Shown piece by piece: positions 11,201-19,306 of a stretch of 64,000 nucleotides of DNA. The notes below the pieces were generated by a model, which made no database searches, was not told the origin of the DNA, and worked only from the letters and a program-made list of their open reading frames with translations. Source of the stretch: an uncultured Robinsoniella sp. Its GTDB lineage: Bacteria; Bacillota; Clostridia; Lachnospirales; Lachnospiraceae. The position numbers and the translations under genes are program-made. The stretch is from the NCBI GenBank assembly GCA_900540475.1, contig UQGG01000011.1, positions 87,520-151,519 of the forward strand, written 5' to 3'. The stretch's first letter is position 1; every line of letters starts with the position of its first letter.

Positions 11201-12732
11201 TCTCAGAAGCTTATATTCCTGACGCTTATACCGAAGAGAGTTTTGCGGTACTGGAAGCAGCTATTGCAGAGGCAAAAGCAGTGTTTGAAAATGAGTTTGC
11301 CAGCCAGGATGATGTGGATAAACAGGTTGAGAAACTGCAGGCAGCAATTGACCAGCTGGAAAGCATACTGGCAGACCTGACTCAGTTACAGTCCTTGTAC
11401 AATGCAATTGCACAGATGGATATGAGCATCTACACAGAAGACAGCGCAGCCCCATTACATGTAGCAATGGAACATGCAGCCGCTGTTCTGGAAAAAGAAA
11501 ATGCCACAAAGGCAGAAGCAGCAGAAGCGGAATCCGGACTGCTGGTAGCACTTGCAGGACTGGAGAAAATTGTCACAGAACCAAAGCCGGAAACGGATAA
11601 GTCCCTGGCAAAAGCTCTGTATCATGCTTATAAAGAACTGGATCTGTCCGGATATACAGAGGAAAGTGCGGCAGTATTTACAGACGCATTAGATACCTTA
11701 CAGAGTATTATTGAGAAAGAAGATGCTTCCCAGGAAGAAGTAGACAATGCGGCAGCAAATCTTCTGTCAGCGGCAACGGGGCTTGTAATATTGCCGACAG
11801 AACCGGAAGAACCGGAGATCAAGGTAGATTATTCCGTACTGAACATCCTGTACAATGCCTATGCAGAATTAGATACCACGAAATATACAAAAGAAACGGG
11901 AGATGCATTCCTTACCGCACTTCAACATGCAGCGGAAGTATTGAAGAACGAACAAGCGGATCAGGCGACAGTTAATGCGGCGGCAGCAGCACTTGCAAAG
12001 GCAGCAGCAGAACTGACCGAAGAGCCGGCGAAACCGGAAGAACCGGTGATCACAACAGATACGTCCACTTTGAAGGTACTTTACGATGCCTATGCAGGAC
12101 TGGATACCGGGAAGTATACGGATGCCAGTGCAAAGACGCTGAAAGACGCAGTTGCTTTGGCGGGGTCTGTCTTAAACAACACAAAGGCAACCCAGGAGCA
12201 GATCGACCAGGCAGCATCGGGCCTGATGTCAGCAGCAACCGGACTGGAAATGAAACCAGTGAAACCGGAAGAGCCACCTAAACCGGCAGCTCCTGCACTG
12301 AAAAAGGGACAGATTCTCACTTACAAAGGACTTCGGTATAAGGTAACGAATCCAACACCGGGCAAAGCAACCGTATTGGTAGCCGGTGCGTCCAACAGGA
12401 ATGTAAAAAAGGTAACGGTGCCGTCAACAGTCACGTTAAAAGGAGTGAAATGCAAGGTAACAAAGATTGGCCAGAAATCATTTAAGGGTTACAAGAAGCT
12501 GGAGCAGATTACAATTGGAGCAAATGTGACAGCGATTGGGCAACAGGCATTCTATGGAGACAGCAAGCTCACATACATCAATATTAAGTCCAAGGTACTG
12601 GCCAATGCATACAGCAAATCCCTGAAGGGAATTTCTGTAAAAGCTAAAATTAACGTTCCGAATTCAAAAGTAAATGCATACAAGAAAATTTTTAAGAACA
12701 GGGGACAGAAGAGCAGCGTTGTAATTAAGTAA
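5251..12732 (+). CDS. Giant secreted multidomain protein with alpha-galactosidase-like catalytic barrel
   Basis: This 2493-residue exported protein has a signal peptide (about 1-33, ending near DTLAAG). In order I see: an N-terminal beta-sandwich (about 60-370); a TIM-barrel-like region (about 370-700) with LGIYRTLFPWITDNPLTHHN and LDCVEIDGTYPG; a beta-sandwich; an FN3 domain (about 879-975); a second Ig-like domain; two LamG/concanavalin-like domains (about 1070-1275 and 1344-1570); an F5/8 discoidin domain (about 1577-1744); a Big2-like domain; a jelly-roll module (about 1838-1970); five FIVAR repeats (about 1974-2347); and a BspA-type leucine-rich domain (2351-2493). The barrel resembles clan GH-D enzymes, and Asp520 in VEIDGTYPG is a candidate nucleophile. 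The exact family is not certain. No LPXTG or SLH anchor is seen. The start at 5251 has GGAGGAAG upstream. The C-terminal half is shared with the next gene. Confidence 0.85.
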   Translation: MKENFYGLKRWLALTLASSLICTLVPNIDTLAAGTGSGSEEYAATQGAAEEPWIASPYVNEKGEVVEGLENAVNGKRHWLETDESLPVTVTEGDGSITIGNSIIERRFQIPREGGTEFYTDSYKNLYIDKEMMDGEEGFPEVYLGLYDKPYREVYSDEGIKIHRDSIASADNTIEIPDSCIKADPDYYFVGGSQNSNTFVFDGYTISDSCEKPFEWTSNEIFGDPAAKEWPPKGKHLEFLFSAPESFPEVYQGIKIKIIYEMYDNIPAMKKRVEIVNEGDSQIMIGRLAPEVIKGNQNMDDLLALETTYTCGDQSTLPINRPLPCKCDLEKDGSPFLELKDITHTCYEVGPAYELAKGESMVGFDTYEFVHSTYWFELKMRERLGIYRTLFPWITDNPLTHHNTGRLTKEVIDQAAEAEFEMIIQSYSAPDESKQMLARDQATLDKYKELVDYAHSKGIAIGIYQAQYTRGQYSQSKEYGTNAEGQWGASMCLASAAFDDYWDNFKNFVTYTGLDCVEIDGTYPGNYCNCGEQHVNKDKETDPADPADTETGKASKYKFHNGVFDSQVKQWENGVRMMCAEFRDMGVFVKVPAWYYLNGANKCGIGYEEAAWSQPRQEQLLYGRQLMHNASYGRTMSMSWSHVPFAEYHGGGGDAAFQPFKEKKEDYNWVIAQNIGNGVNSDFRGPALYDDGTQDILNKWVEFYKRYRGIVNSDMVHISQAAYDAAGTNRQRGVKMDTLYHVNAMNEGEKGLLWVYNQTDENRTEVINVPMYYTGLANGLNYPPVPLKNSLGKDVHRYGAYPPNYSWIPQSEPNYRQPDAVDGDYGQAVFMREGVQAKVLSIDSNGNAQLEVTLPPMSFTYYSIYDSTEAPEVSLEVGKVTGLEAKETTENSVILNWDKDVSFKMTENGTVIDKPAVTVDSYMVYRDSELIAQTMENTFKDTALSEQKSYVYTVKAVAKGVEGSLSDPVTVNTNTDNNAPVVAKAEAKSDTSIEVIFNEAVDAETAGNIANYSLSDGIQVKNARVEDAKVILTTDALSRLQTYNLKVENVCDASAAKNQMEVHEQKVIYGYIAKFGFEKSGEGLITDAFGNYTGKANYMETLEQTYGSSARLKEEKTSYGNLGSGLLKGMDSYSMSMWFKTDSENRQTLLSQGQEGIPADDLTLAAESGSLNFRASDADGKEVVLNGGTILSGKWNLAVVVRDGQTFTLYLNGEAVDTKTAELGVNDTQNALLAGAMRNNAGGDRVNYFSGDISEISLYNVALQQSEVSLLKESGFVAFSTAVDSAQSLDKSLFTEDSYKPLGEILALIGDMDPLTMMPAEIADLMKRMQEAMDGLQLKEGNQSLKALYHMNETKGEVIANAVQGYDAKFINGQYMRMGTPFGRGAYMYEKNQNYISVPDSPIAGLDTFTVSGWFKPQLFLDNEVTDTEDDFTHVRGTPKQVLLSDEGGSLVLSLQQRKLVLEISDGTQTQTMKAADEFTMEQVTGGESRQAWNHFSVLRSGDTFALYLNGTKMGEVSLAGVTIGDSLTIGAKLNEENARELQYNGLVDEMAFYSTDLAQEEIAASAEAIPFRKSSRENIALKKTLNSDSMSDPNRLNDGKVLDYASKDTPWTARSNGTSEKLKYQIDLGAVYDIDTISLTQFFRNYNNEELRRFRDVVIQISATNDFAPENTTTVLNTDTDNSMGCGAGTDQTFYSFELGNDFILDEPAAGRYVRLLSSGFYGLSGSYSGYVNVSELEVYGTKAASEPEIKVSMEDVELKVVGDREFAKVSTDPDTNLSDLIIKSDHEEIASAAWSKADGLQINGISKGNTDITLTHPKDDTLTKVIHVTVDGLEPAAVVNDDDPAIAYTGSFTYYNGRGGDPDGVTEYNRDIHYGNKTGDAAEYTFTGTGIDVITTVNTDGCLLGITIDGEEQPDVNTQIPNEKYFKRANQMCVFSKTDLPYGEHTIRLENKGGNITIDALRTYADASQDVDKTTLQDLLEISEAYIPDAYTEESFAVLEAAIAEAKAVFENEFASQDDVDKQVEKLQAAIDQLESILADLTQLQSLYNAIAQMDMSIYTEDSAAPLHVAMEHAAAVLEKENATKAEAAEAESGLLVALAGLEKIVTEPKPETDKSLAKALYHAYKELDLSGYTEESAAVFTDALDTLQSIIEKEDASQEEVDNAAANLLSAATGLVILPTEPEEPEIKVDYSVLNILYNAYAELDTTKYTKETGDAFLTALQHAAEVLKNEQADQATVNAAAAALAKAAAELTEEPAKPEEPVITTDTSTLKVLYDAYAGLDTGKYTDASAKTLKDAVALAGSVLNNTKATQEQIDQAASGLMSAATGLEMKPVKPEEPPKPAAPALKKGQILTYKGLRYKVTNPTPGKATVLVAGASNRNVKKVTVPSTVTLKGVKCKVTKIGQKSFKGYKKLEQITIGANVTAIGQQAFYGDSKLTYINIKSKVLANAYSKSLKGISVKAKINVPNSKVNAYKKIFKNRGQKSSVVIK
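11983..12486 (+). repeat. 504-bp identical block, copy 1
   Basis: Read base by base, 11983-12486 is identical to 15908-16411. It encodes the last FIVAR repeat and the start of the leucine-rich domain. The flanks stay aligned at an offset of 3925 bp but are diverged. Confidence 0.95.
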
Positions 12733-12749
12733 AAAAGAATCAAAAGCAG

Positions 12750-12803
12750 TGCCCTTTTTCCGGCAGTGGATTAATTGTTTTCTGCATAGCCGGGAGAAGG
12801 GCA
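12750..12803 (+). other. Intergenic stem-loop between the two giant genes
   Basis: The arms TGCCCTTTTTCCGGC (12750-12764) and GCCGGGAGAAGGGCA (12789-12803) can pair over 15 positions with one mismatch and one G-U pair, around a 24-nt loop. No U-run follows. It sits just before the ribosome binding site of the second giant gene, so it may stabilise or attenuate the message rather than end it. Confidence 0.5.
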
Positions 12804-12829
12804 TTACATATAAAAAAGGAGGAGGCATC

Positions 12830-15800
12830 ATGAAACAAAAAAAGATGAAGAAGCTTATGTCACTTACCATTGCAGCCGCTATGGCATTTACTGCGGTTCC
12901 TATGGAGAATGTCAGTGCACAGGAAGGGGAGCCGACAGTAAAGACACCCTTGGTTCAGTTTGATATGGAAGACCTGGACGGAAACAGCCTGACCAACCTT
13001 TCTAATGGCGAAACAGTGGAAGTAACCGGTAATCCCCGGCTGGAGAAAGGAAAAGAGGGAGAAAGTGCCCTGCGTTTTGACGGGGATACTTATATCGATC
13101 TGGGAACCAGCTTTCAGCCGGAAAAAGATTATACGCTGATGGGCTGGATCCGTCAGGATACGGGAGCTGCTGACGGGCAGGCATTTGTATCACGCAGTTA
13201 CAGCAGTGTAATCGATGATCAGCTGGGTGTCATGCTGAAAAACGGAACCGTCATACACGAGGTATCTTTTAAAGCGGGAAATGGAAATACCGATTATCAG
13301 GCTATCAGCAGCCCTGCGGATGCACCCCAGGGAAGATGGAATCATATTGCTGTAATTCGCTCAGGCGGGGAAGTAAATATTTTTATCAATGGTGTATTAT
13401 CCCAGACCCAGGGAGGCCTGTCCCAAGAACCATTTGCAGAAAACAGTAAAAATATGTATGTGGGAAGAGACTGCAGCAAATCCGGCGAACCCTATGCCCA
13501 GCATGCATACCGCGGGTTAATGGACGATCTTCGCCTGTATGACACTGCACTGGACCAGGAGGAAGTAACTGAGATTTATGAGTCATGCCGCAACGGGTTT
13601 ATCCTGGAAGAAGTCAGTAACGGAAGACTGGTATTGAAACTGGATAAAGCGCCCCAGACATCACCGGAGATTACTGATTTTAATGTGGAATTTAAAGAAG
13701 GGGACAAGTACCTGCTTAACCAGGTAAACAACTGTGAGTATAACAGCGATACCCAACAGGTAACACTTACTTTTGATGAACTGGAAAACCATACACAGGG
13801 TGATAAAACATTTTCCATAAGTGTAACATACCAGGATGATATGCTGACCTCAGATTTGATCGTATCGTCCGCGGAAGATAACCAGGTTCCGGGAGCAGTG
13901 ACTCATGGAGTGCTTAACCTCTCCCCAAAACTGGGGAATGAACCCCACGTAAAGGGAATGCTGGAGGTAAGCTATGACTTTAATGATCCTGACGGTGATT
14001 CCGAGGGAGACACAAAATACCAGTGGTATGCATCTGATACCCTGGATGGGGAATATACCCAGATACAGGGTATCCGTACCCGTACTGTAATTCTGTTGGA
14101 TGAGTATGAGGGAAAATACCTGAAATGTGAAGTGACACCAGCTGACTGTTACGGCAACGTGGGAGAACCAAGTATGAGTGAGCCTGCTGTAGCCTCGGTA
14201 CAGAAAACGGAAGGCAACCCCCTTACGGATTGGATGTATGAGTCCGGATATGGTGTTTCCCATCACTTTTTATCAAACTACTTTAACCTGGAACATGTAT
14301 ATTCCAGTCCAGAAGAAAAATGGGACCGGAGCAGCATGACATGGGATGAATTTGTGGGACAGTTTGATGCCGAAGCTTATGCCAAAGAGATTCATGACAT
14401 CGGAGCTAAATTTGTAATCCTCACATTAGGGCAGAATTCCGGCAGTTACTGTGCGCCAAATATGGTATACGATCAGTATATGCGGGAAGCAGGACTCCTT
14501 GGAGAGGGGGAAGCAAATCCCAAGACAGTATCCATGGAAAACGACCTGCCAATGCGTATTGCGGATGCATTGAAAAAATATGATATTAACTTAATTCTGT
14601 ACTTACCGTCTAATCCGCCTCACAGTGCCAGCTGGGATGAGACAGGAACCCCCAACGGATATGGATATTATTCCGATTATCTGGTAACGAAGAAAGTATT
14701 TGACTATACCCCCGGCACAGATGGGGTCCCAAACCAGAGATCCAGAAAAGTGCTTTCTGAAATGGTAGAGTGGTGGTCCCAGCATTATGGAGACAAGGTT
14801 TCCGGCTGGTGGTTCGATGGCTGCTATCCTTGGGGAATCCTGGAAAGTCAGATGGATATGAGCCTGGAATACAATCTGTCCACCCTGGCAAATGCTGCAA
14901 AAGCGGGAAATCCTTACAGCATTGTGACGTTTAACCAGGGGCTGGATGTTGGCTGGGCATTTAACAAGAGTAATCCATATCAGGATTATACGGCTGGAGA
15001 GTCCCAGGGAATGGATACGTTTCCGGTAAAGGGACGCTGGGCAAAAGACAGCACGGACTGCCAGAACTTTATGTTCGGACCGATTGGAAACCGGAATAAC
15101 TGGTCAGCAGGCTGGGGCTGCAGCGGCACCTCAAGAACAGAAGAATTTATGATCAATGCAGTTAAAAACGGAGCTGAAAACCAATATGCCATGGGATTTG
15201 ACACCAAAGTAAATATATTCGGTCATCTGGACCCGGATCAATATAAGCAGCTTGTGGCTTTGAAAGAAGCAATCAGGGGCGAAGAAGACGACCTGGCTGA
15301 CTTAACACAGCTACAGTCCTTATACAATGCCATTTCACAGATGGATATGAGTCTCTATACAGCAGACAGCGCAGCCCCATTGGTTACAGCAATGGAACAT
15401 GCAGCTACTATTCTGGAAAAAGAAAATGCCACAAAGGCAGAAGCAGCCGAATCAGAATCCGCACTGCTGGTAGCACTTGCAGGACTGGAGAAAATCGTCA
15501 CAGAACCAGAGCCGGAAACGGATAAATCCCTAGCGAAAGCTCTGTATCATGCTTATAAAGAACTGGATCTGTCCGGATATACAGAGGAGAGTGCGGCAGT
15601 ATTTACAGACGCATTAGATACCTTACAGAGTATTATTGAGAAAGAAGATGCTTCCCAGGAAGAAGTAGACAGTGCAGCGGCAAACCTGTTGTCAGCGGCA
15701 ACGGCGCTTGTAATATTGCCGACAGTGCCGGAAGAACCGGAGATCAAGGTAGACTTCTTCGTACTGAATATCCTGTACAACGCCTATGCAGAATTGGATA

Positions 15801-16657
15801 CCACAAAATATACAAAAGAAACGGCTGACCCATTCCTTGCGGCACTTGAACATGCAGCGGAAGTATTGAAAAATGAAGCAGCGGACCAGGCATCAGTGGA
15901 TGCGGCAGCAGCAGCACTTGCAAAGGCAGCAGCAGAACTGACCGAAGAGCCGGCGAAACCGGAAGAACCGGTGATCACAACAGATACGTCCACTTTGAAG
16001 GTACTTTACGATGCCTATGCAGGACTGGATACCGGGAAGTATACGGATGCCAGTGCAAAGACGCTGAAAGACGCAGTTGCTTTGGCGGGGTCTGTCTTAA
16101 ACAACACAAAGGCAACCCAGGAGCAGATCGACCAGGCAGCATCGGGCCTGATGTCAGCAGCAACCGGACTGGAAATGAAACCAGTGAAACCGGAAGAGCC
16201 ACCTAAACCGGCAGCTCCTGCACTGAAAAAGGGACAGATTCTCACTTACAAAGGACTTCGGTATAAGGTAACGAATCCAACACCGGGCAAAGCAACCGTA
16301 TTGGTAGCCGGTGCGTCCAACAGGAATGTAAAAAAGGTAACGGTGCCGTCAACAGTCACGTTAAAAGGAGTGAAATGCAAGGTAACAAAGATTGGCCAGA
16401 AATCATTTAAGAATTACAACAGGCTGGAGCGGATCACCATTGGTTCAAATGTGACGGCGATTGGGCAGCAGGCATTCTATGGAGACAGCAAGCTCACATA
16501 CATCAATATTAAGTCCAGGGTACTGACCAATGCATACAGCAAATCTCTGAAGGGAATTTCTGCAAAAGCTAAAATTAACGTTCCCAATTCAAAAGTAAAT
16601 GCATACAAGAAAATCTTCAAAAACAGGGGACAGAAGAGCAGTGTTGTAATTAAGTAG
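12830..16657 (+). CDS. Secreted alpha-L-fucosidase-like (GH29-type) multidomain protein
   Basis: The start is placed at ATG 12830, preceded by AAGGAGGAGG, which gives a 1275-residue product with a signal peptide ending near ENVSAQ. Domains in order: LamG/concanavalin-like (about 35-255) with TPLVQFDMEDLDG and RFDGDTYIDLG; Ig-like modules (about 260-455); a GH29-type barrel (about 466-820) with ESGYGVSHHFLSNYF, FVILTLGQNSGSY and GWWFDGCYPWG; four FIVAR repeats (about 820-1130); and a BspA-type leucine-rich domain (about 1131-1275). In GH29 the nucleophile is the Asp of the WFDG-type motif, here Asp663. The expected role is release of fucose from glycans outside the cell. Codons for the last 450 or so residues align without gaps to the previous gene, including 504 identical bases. 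No wall anchor motif is seen. A longer open frame from 12749 is rejected because it would place 27 residues before the signal peptide. Confidence 0.88.
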   Translation: MKQKKMKKLMSLTIAAAMAFTAVPMENVSAQEGEPTVKTPLVQFDMEDLDGNSLTNLSNGETVEVTGNPRLEKGKEGESALRFDGDTYIDLGTSFQPEKDYTLMGWIRQDTGAADGQAFVSRSYSSVIDDQLGVMLKNGTVIHEVSFKAGNGNTDYQAISSPADAPQGRWNHIAVIRSGGEVNIFINGVLSQTQGGLSQEPFAENSKNMYVGRDCSKSGEPYAQHAYRGLMDDLRLYDTALDQEEVTEIYESCRNGFILEEVSNGRLVLKLDKAPQTSPEITDFNVEFKEGDKYLLNQVNNCEYNSDTQQVTLTFDELENHTQGDKTFSISVTYQDDMLTSDLIVSSAEDNQVPGAVTHGVLNLSPKLGNEPHVKGMLEVSYDFNDPDGDSEGDTKYQWYASDTLDGEYTQIQGIRTRTVILLDEYEGKYLKCEVTPADCYGNVGEPSMSEPAVASVQKTEGNPLTDWMYESGYGVSHHFLSNYFNLEHVYSSPEEKWDRSSMTWDEFVGQFDAEAYAKEIHDIGAKFVILTLGQNSGSYCAPNMVYDQYMREAGLLGEGEANPKTVSMENDLPMRIADALKKYDINLILYLPSNPPHSASWDETGTPNGYGYYSDYLVTKKVFDYTPGTDGVPNQRSRKVLSEMVEWWSQHYGDKVSGWWFDGCYPWGILESQMDMSLEYNLSTLANAAKAGNPYSIVTFNQGLDVGWAFNKSNPYQDYTAGESQGMDTFPVKGRWAKDSTDCQNFMFGPIGNRNNWSAGWGCSGTSRTEEFMINAVKNGAENQYAMGFDTKVNIFGHLDPDQYKQLVALKEAIRGEEDDLADLTQLQSLYNAISQMDMSLYTADSAAPLVTAMEHAATILEKENATKAEAAESESALLVALAGLEKIVTEPEPETDKSLAKALYHAYKELDLSGYTEESAAVFTDALDTLQSIIEKEDASQEEVDSAAANLLSAATALVILPTVPEEPEIKVDFFVLNILYNAYAELDTTKYTKETADPFLAALEHAAEVLKNEAADQASVDAAAAALAKAAAELTEEPAKPEEPVITTDTSTLKVLYDAYAGLDTGKYTDASAKTLKDAVALAGSVLNNTKATQEQIDQAASGLMSAATGLEMKPVKPEEPPKPAAPALKKGQILTYKGLRYKVTNPTPGKATVLVAGASNRNVKKVTVPSTVTLKGVKCKVTKIGQKSFKNYNRLERITIGSNVTAIGQQAFYGDSKLTYINIKSRVLTNAYSKSLKGISAKAKINVPNSKVNAYKKIFKNRGQKSSVVIK
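15908..16411 (+). repeat. 504-bp identical block, copy 2
   Basis: This is the second copy of the identical block at 11983-12486, inside the fucosidase-like gene. It is bounded by single-base differences at 15907 and 16412. Confidence 0.95.
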
Positions 16658-16709
16658 ATACCAGGTAATGATCAATCTGAATGAAATTATTCAAATAAAA
16701 CCCCTAAGC

Positions 16710-16745
16710 ATGAGCCAGCAGATTGCTGGCTTGTGTTTGTTTATC
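16710..16745 (+). terminator. Rho-independent terminator after the giant-enzyme operon
   Basis: The arms AGCCAGCA and TGCTGGCT enclose a 3-nt GAT loop and are followed by TGTGTTTGTTT. It lies about 55 bp after the fucosidase-like gene. Confidence 0.75.
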
Positions 16746-16772
16746 AACGATGTAAGAAAGCAGATTTATAAT

Positions 16773-16838
16773 GTAAAAAAAATCCACCCATTCATGTCAA
16801 GTCTGTGTATTCCGTAAAATACGATTGACTGATAGAAT
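16773..16838 (+). promoter_or_regulatory. Promoter with upstream activator element for the second sugar importer
   Basis: GTAAAAAAAATCC starts at 16773, and an extended -10, TGATAGAAT (TAGAAT at 16833-16838), follows. AAATCC to -10 is 53 bp, the same as upstream of the gene at 5251. The -35 is weak (TTCCGT, 17-bp spacer), as expected for an activator-dependent promoter. Confidence 0.55.
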
Positions 16839-16886
16839 AAAGACATACCAAAACTACACGAAAAGGTGAAGGAGGAAATATTAATT

Positions 16887-18344
16887 ATGAAAGCAAGAAC
16901 AAGAAAAATAACAGCGCTGCTGGCAGCGGGATGTATGGGAGTTGGTCTCCTGGCAGGATGCGGAGGTTCCGGAGAAACCGCAGCAACAAAAGGAGAAACT
17001 TCAAAGGATACGGCAGAGCAGTCCACAGAAAATACTGCAGGAAGTAACGCAGGAGATACGGCGTCGGACACAGGGGCAGCAGACACCGGAACGGAAGAAG
17101 GCTCAGAAGCAGCAAGTGAGGCCGCAGCAGAAAGTACCGGAAAATCCATTACCCTAATGGCATCCCAGAACTGGGTGAAAGATATTGACAGAGAACTGTT
17201 TAAGAAATTCCAGGATAAAACAGGAATTGAAGTTAAACTTCTTGTTACTCCGGATAACGGATATGACACCTTGCTTGGAACTTCCCTCTCAGGCGGAAGT
17301 AATGCGGTAGATATGTTCATGTATACCGCTGGCTCCACCATGGTATCAGCAGGCATCCCGGATGTGGCAGTGGATCTCTCAAGCGAGACATGGTCGGCAG
17401 AGCTGGAAGACTGGGCGCTGAAGGCTAACAGCTATCAGGACAAAGTAATCGGATTCAGTACCTGGGGTGTGGATTATGAAGGAATCTTATATAACAAGAC
17501 CCTGTTTGAAGAAAATAAATGGGAAATACCAACCACCTGGGACGGATTTATCGCACTTTGTGACCAGATCAAAGAAAAGGGAGTTACCCCGCTCTATGAA
17601 AGCATCAATGGTGTATGGCATGCACAGAGCTGGGTATATGGACTGACTCCGGCAATGTATGAAGAAAAACCGGATTTTCCTGCTTATCTGAATGAAAGCG
17701 CAGACAATAAATTTGCAGACATTGCATGCTTCAAAAAAGGTCTGGAGCAGATTGAACAGTTAATTTCCGCAAAAGACGGCGATCAGCCCAAATACTATAC
17801 CAATGACGGACAGTCAGAAGATTTCTTCGGAAGTTATCCGTCCTTACAGAACAGGGAAACAGCAATGATGTTTACATATTCTGCATATGCTGCAGAACTG
17901 GCTGCAAACGGCAGCACAGATGAATGGGGCATGTTCCCGGTTCCACTGCTGGATAACCAGACCGGAGTATCCAATGGCGGCGGCGTTTCCAAATTTATTA
18001 ATAAAAACAGCGACAATATTGATGAATGTAAAATGCTTCTGAATTTCCTGGCGGAAAAAGACAACCTGGAAGCTTACTATGCAGCACGTACAGACCTGGT
18101 AACTTCCGCATTTAAAAATGTAGAAAGTGTAAGCACCACAACTGCTACCACAGATATGCTGGAGCGCAGTAAAAAATCACCGGAAGTCATGTTCATCAAA
18201 GATGTATTATATTTTGACAGTAACGTATATCAGTATATACAGGGATTTGCAGAAGGAACCTGTACAGTAGACCAGTTTATTGAAAACTTGGATAACTATC
18301 GTGCCGAGATGTTTGACGTGGCAGCCAGCGAAGCTGCACAGTAG
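16887..18344 (+). CDS. Sugar ABC transporter substrate-binding lipoprotein
   Basis: The start is placed at ATG 16887, preceded by GAAGGAGG; the in-frame GTG at 16866 overlaps that site. The 485-residue product has a lipoprotein signal with lipobox LLAGC (Cys25), then a Ser/Thr/Glu-rich linker of about 60 residues, then a family-1 binding-protein fold beginning ITLMASQNWVKDIDRELF. The segments WEIPTTWDGFIALCDQIKEKG and GMFPVPLLDNQTGVSNGGG are typical of sugar-binding proteins of this class. It heads an operon with two permeases, an oxidoreductase and a two-component system. The ligand is unknown. The shared promoter element suggests it collects a product of the giant secreted enzymes (inference). 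Confidence 0.93.
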   Translation: MKARTRKITALLAAGCMGVGLLAGCGGSGETAATKGETSKDTAEQSTENTAGSNAGDTASDTGAADTGTEEGSEAASEAAAESTGKSITLMASQNWVKDIDRELFKKFQDKTGIEVKLLVTPDNGYDTLLGTSLSGGSNAVDMFMYTAGSTMVSAGIPDVAVDLSSETWSAELEDWALKANSYQDKVIGFSTWGVDYEGILYNKTLFEENKWEIPTTWDGFIALCDQIKEKGVTPLYESINGVWHAQSWVYGLTPAMYEEKPDFPAYLNESADNKFADIACFKKGLEQIEQLISAKDGDQPKYYTNDGQSEDFFGSYPSLQNRETAMMFTYSAYAAELAANGSTDEWGMFPVPLLDNQTGVSNGGGVSKFINKNSDNIDECKMLLNFLAEKDNLEAYYAARTDLVTSAFKNVESVSTTTATTDMLERSKKSPEVMFIKDVLYFDSNVYQYIQGFAEGTCTVDQFIENLDNYRAEMFDVAASEAAQ

Positions 18345-18355
18345 AGATAAATTGA

Positions 18356-18383
18356 TGGAGTGAAATTGAAAAATTTCACTCCA
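18356..18383 (+). other. Hairpin with GAAA tetraloop between binding protein and permease genes
   Basis: The arms TGGAGTGAAATT and AATTTCACTCCA pair perfectly over 12 bp around a GAAA loop. No long U-run follows. Such hairpins after binding-protein genes commonly protect the upstream message from 3' decay, so that the binding protein is made in excess over the permeases. Confidence 0.75.
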
Positions 18384-18423
18384 TTCTTAAAAAAACAGGA
18401 AAACAAAAAGAGAGGAATCAACC

Positions 18424-19296
18424 GTGTATAATAAAAAAATTTATAAGGGATATTTCACACTTCCTGCATTTGTGGTTTACACCCTGCTCTTCATGGTTCC
18501 GGTGGTGTTGAATTTTTACTTTTCACTTACAGATTGGAATGCATTAAAAATCAGCGGGGAGACCGCAAGATTCATCGGGTTTAAAAATTTCCAGAAAATA
18601 TTCCAGAACCCGGAACTGTTGTCGGTAATTGGCAGAACCGTAGTTTTTGCGGCTGTGACGACACTGTTTAAGAATGTCATCGGATTTGCCCTGGCACTTG
18701 CATTTAATGAAGGGATGAAGTCAAAAAATGTATTAAGAGCAGTATTTTTTCTTCCCGCAATGCTGTCACCGCTGATCATCGGATTGATTTTCGGATCCAT
18801 CTTTATGAAGGCAGGTTTCGCCAATCAGTTACTCAGTGCAATCGGACTGGAAAACCTCAGCAGAGCTTGGCTTACCACAAAAGACACAGCCCTTGGAACC
18901 ACGATGTTTGTGGAAATCTGGAGACAGGTTGGATTTAACATGGTTATTTACCTAGCCGGACTTCAGCTGATTGATAAAAGCTATTATGAAGCGGCTTCCG
19001 TAGATGGTGCCAATGGATTACAGAAAATGCTTTATATCACCATTCCTAGACTTATGCCATCCTTTATTATTAATCTGCTGCTGAATCTGTCTCAGGGATT
19101 AAAAGCATTTGATATTATCTTCGTTTTAACGGGCGGAGGACCGGCTGGCTCCACAGAACTGATCAATACACTGGTTTTCAAAGAGTTTGGAAAAGGTCTA
19201 TATGGAATGTCTGCAGCATATGGAGTGATTGTATTTATCATAACAGCAATATTTGGAATTGCGGTCCTGAGAATTAAGGACGGCAGTGATGATTAG
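18424..19296 (+). CDS. Sugar ABC transporter permease (MalF/UgpA type)
   Basis: This 290-residue inner-membrane subunit starts at a GTG at 18424 with GAGAGGA upstream. It shows about six hydrophobic stretches, for example LPAFVVYTLLFMVPVVLNFYF, and the EAA loop YEAASVDGANGLQKMLYITI. The family motif VLTGGGPAGST lies near the C-terminus. It partners with the permease that follows after a short gap and with the lipoprotein at 16887. No ATPase gene is present in the operon. Confidence 0.93.
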   Translation: MYNKKIYKGYFTLPAFVVYTLLFMVPVVLNFYFSLTDWNALKISGETARFIGFKNFQKIFQNPELLSVIGRTVVFAAVTTLFKNVIGFALALAFNEGMKSKNVLRAVFFLPAMLSPLIIGLIFGSIFMKAGFANQLLSAIGLENLSRAWLTTKDTALGTTMFVEIWRQVGFNMVIYLAGLQLIDKSYYEAASVDGANGLQKMLYITIPRLMPSFIINLLLNLSQGLKAFDIIFVLTGGGPAGSTELINTLVFKEFGKGLYGMSAAYGVIVFIITAIFGIAVLRIKDGSDD

Positions 19297-19306
19297 GAGG
19301 GAACAA

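Noticed and set aside
12749..12829. Longer start for the fucosidase-like protein
   Set aside because: It would put 27 residues before the signal peptide and passes through the intergenic stem-loop; the ATG at 12830 has an AAGGAGGAGG site.
15975..16202. Long antisense open frames in the FIVAR regions
   Set aside because: They mirror the Ala/Glu-rich codon pattern of the + strand repeats and are duplicated only because the coding strand is duplicated.
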